From positions 1 to 5,999 of the forward strand of contig JANXCJ010000123.1 of the NCBI GenBank assembly GCA_025060275.1: 5,999 nt of DNA, in the 5' to 3' direction. Source of the DNA: Bacteroidia bacterium. GTDB lineage: Bacteria > Bacteroidota > Bacteroidia > SpSt-205. Positions within the stretch are counted from its first letter, which is position 1, and each line of letters starts with the position of its first letter. A program made the translations under genes and the position numbers. The notes beneath the pieces are model-generated. The model saw only the letters and a list, made by a program, of their open reading frames with translations. It ran no database searches and had not been told where the DNA came from. Shown piece after piece: positions 5,217-5,999 of the stretch.

Positions 5217-5999
5217 ATGTCTCGTTTCACCTGGCATATCGCTACTGTGGGGGGCATACCCATTTACATTCACTGGAGCTTTTGGATATTGATAATATGG
5301 ATAGTGCTTAGTGGCTTTCTTTCACCCAGATTTAGTATTGAATTTCTTTCATGGCGGATGCTTCTAATGGGGGGGCTTGTTGTTAGTGTAATTCTTCATG
5401 AGCTTGGGCATGCTTTGGCGGCTCGTGCATATAATATCCCAACTCGGGATATTACTATGTATCCTTTTGGGGGGGTAGCTTCCCTTGCGAGGATTCCTGA
5501 TAAGCCTATTCAGGAGCTTGTAGTAGCCCTTGCGGGTCCTCTAGTCAATTTTATCCTTATAGGGATCATGGGGTCTGTTTTGTGGCTAACTGGTCTGCCG
5601 CTTGTATTTTCTATTGAGATGCTTACTTATGGGAGATTAGGACTGCCTTTAGTAGGAGAATGGCTTTATAACATGATAGGTATGAATGGGATTTTGGCGA
5701 TCTTTAATCTCCTGCCAGCTTTTCCGATGGATGGGGGGCGGGTGTTGAGGGCACTTTTAGCGATAAAGTTGCCTTATACTAAGGCTACAAGGATAGCGGC
5801 CACTGTAGGACAAGGTTTTGCCGTGCTTTTTATTCTAGTGGGCATATACGGAAATCCCATGCTGATTTTAGTAGGTTTCTTTGTATTCGTAGCAGCAGCC
5901 CAGGAGAGAGAGCATGTAGAAAAAAGGCACGCTATGCAGGGCTTTACGGTGTCAGATGCGCTCATGAAAGATTTTCCTATCCTCTCTGTAAATCAGAGC
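5217..5999 (+). CDS. M50 site-2 protease family zinc metalloprotease, N-terminal part (3' end outside window)
   Basis: This is an intramembrane protease of the Rip3/SpoIVFB-like branch. Such enzymes cut membrane-bound regulators within or next to the membrane. The 261 visible residues contain the zinc motif HELGH (H61, E62, H65), PFGGVAS at 83-89, AGPLVN at 106-111, and NLLPAFPMDGG from N164 with D172 as the third zinc ligand. Together these are a full catalytic set. Hydrophobic segments at about 14-35, 48-66, 101-126, 150-170 and 195-230 are membrane spans. From about residue 240 the sequence GFTVSDALMKDFPILSVNQ resembles the start of a CBS domain, as in M50 proteins with C-terminal CBS pairs. 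Those domains bind adenine nucleotides in other families. ATG 5217 follows the -7 box by 6 nt, and the N-terminal segment GGIPIYIHWSFW is the usual beginning of this subfamily. It is divergent from the SBBP gene across 176 bp. The substrate is unknown and the 3' end is not visible. Confidence 0.95.
   Translation, partial: MSRFTWHIATVGGIPIYIHWSFWILIIWIVLSGFLSPRFSIEFLSWRMLLMGGLVVSVILHELGHALAARAYNIPTRDITMYPFGGVASLARIPDKPIQELVVALAGPLVNFILIGIMGSVLWLTGLPLVFSIEMLTYGRLGLPLVGEWLYNMIGMNGILAIFNLLPAFPMDGGRVLRALLAIKLPYTKATRIAATVGQGFAVLFILVGIYGNPMLILVGFFVFVAAAQEREHVEKRHAMQGFTVSDALMKDFPILSVNQS

Overview
The window looks like a chromosomal segment of a Bacteroidota bacterium. The evidence is a DUF2480 protein, a secreted SBBP-repeat protein with a type IX secretion C-terminal sorting domain, a short Fur-type regulator, and promoters carrying the Bacteroidota -7 motif TAnnTTTG instead of Shine-Dalgarno sites. 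No mobile element, CRISPR array or phage gene is visible. The codon use and the mixture of families look like ordinary resident chromosome.

Layout, left to right. (1) The 3' part of folC (+, 3-362) converges on and overlaps the end of a Fur/Zur-type regulator (-, 333-710). (2) That regulator is the second gene of a two-gene operon. The first gene is a small lipoprotein (-, 707-1258), and the two are joined by an ATGA overlap. The lipoprotein promoter lies directly against its start codon. (3) About 700 bp (1259-1953) hold no gene I can support, but contain several short perfect hairpins and small repeats. (4) A tRNA-His (-, 2457-2531) is followed after 2 nt by the start codon of a DUF2480 protein (-, 1954-2454). 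The tRNA encodes no 3' CCA. (5) A 792-residue secreted protein (-, 2662-5040) has a signal peptide, an N-terminal 'ENKGQW' domain, seven SBBP repeats and a T9SS tail. (6) Divergent from it is an M50 site-2 protease (+, 5217 to the window edge), entering what looks like a CBS domain at the right end.

The recurring theme is the absence of 5' untranslated leaders. Four candidate -7 elements sit 4-9 nt upstream of an ATG or of the tRNA 5' end, and the DUF2480 mRNA could be freed by tRNA 3' processing with only two leader bases. The second theme is probable metal homeostasis. The regulator has a Cys plus HxH arrangement resembling the sensing site of zinc-responsive Zur proteins, and it is translationally coupled to a His-containing lipoprotein. 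I see no dramatic unknown multi-gene system here. The tRNA-mRNA fusion and the lipoprotein-regulator pair are the items most worth following.
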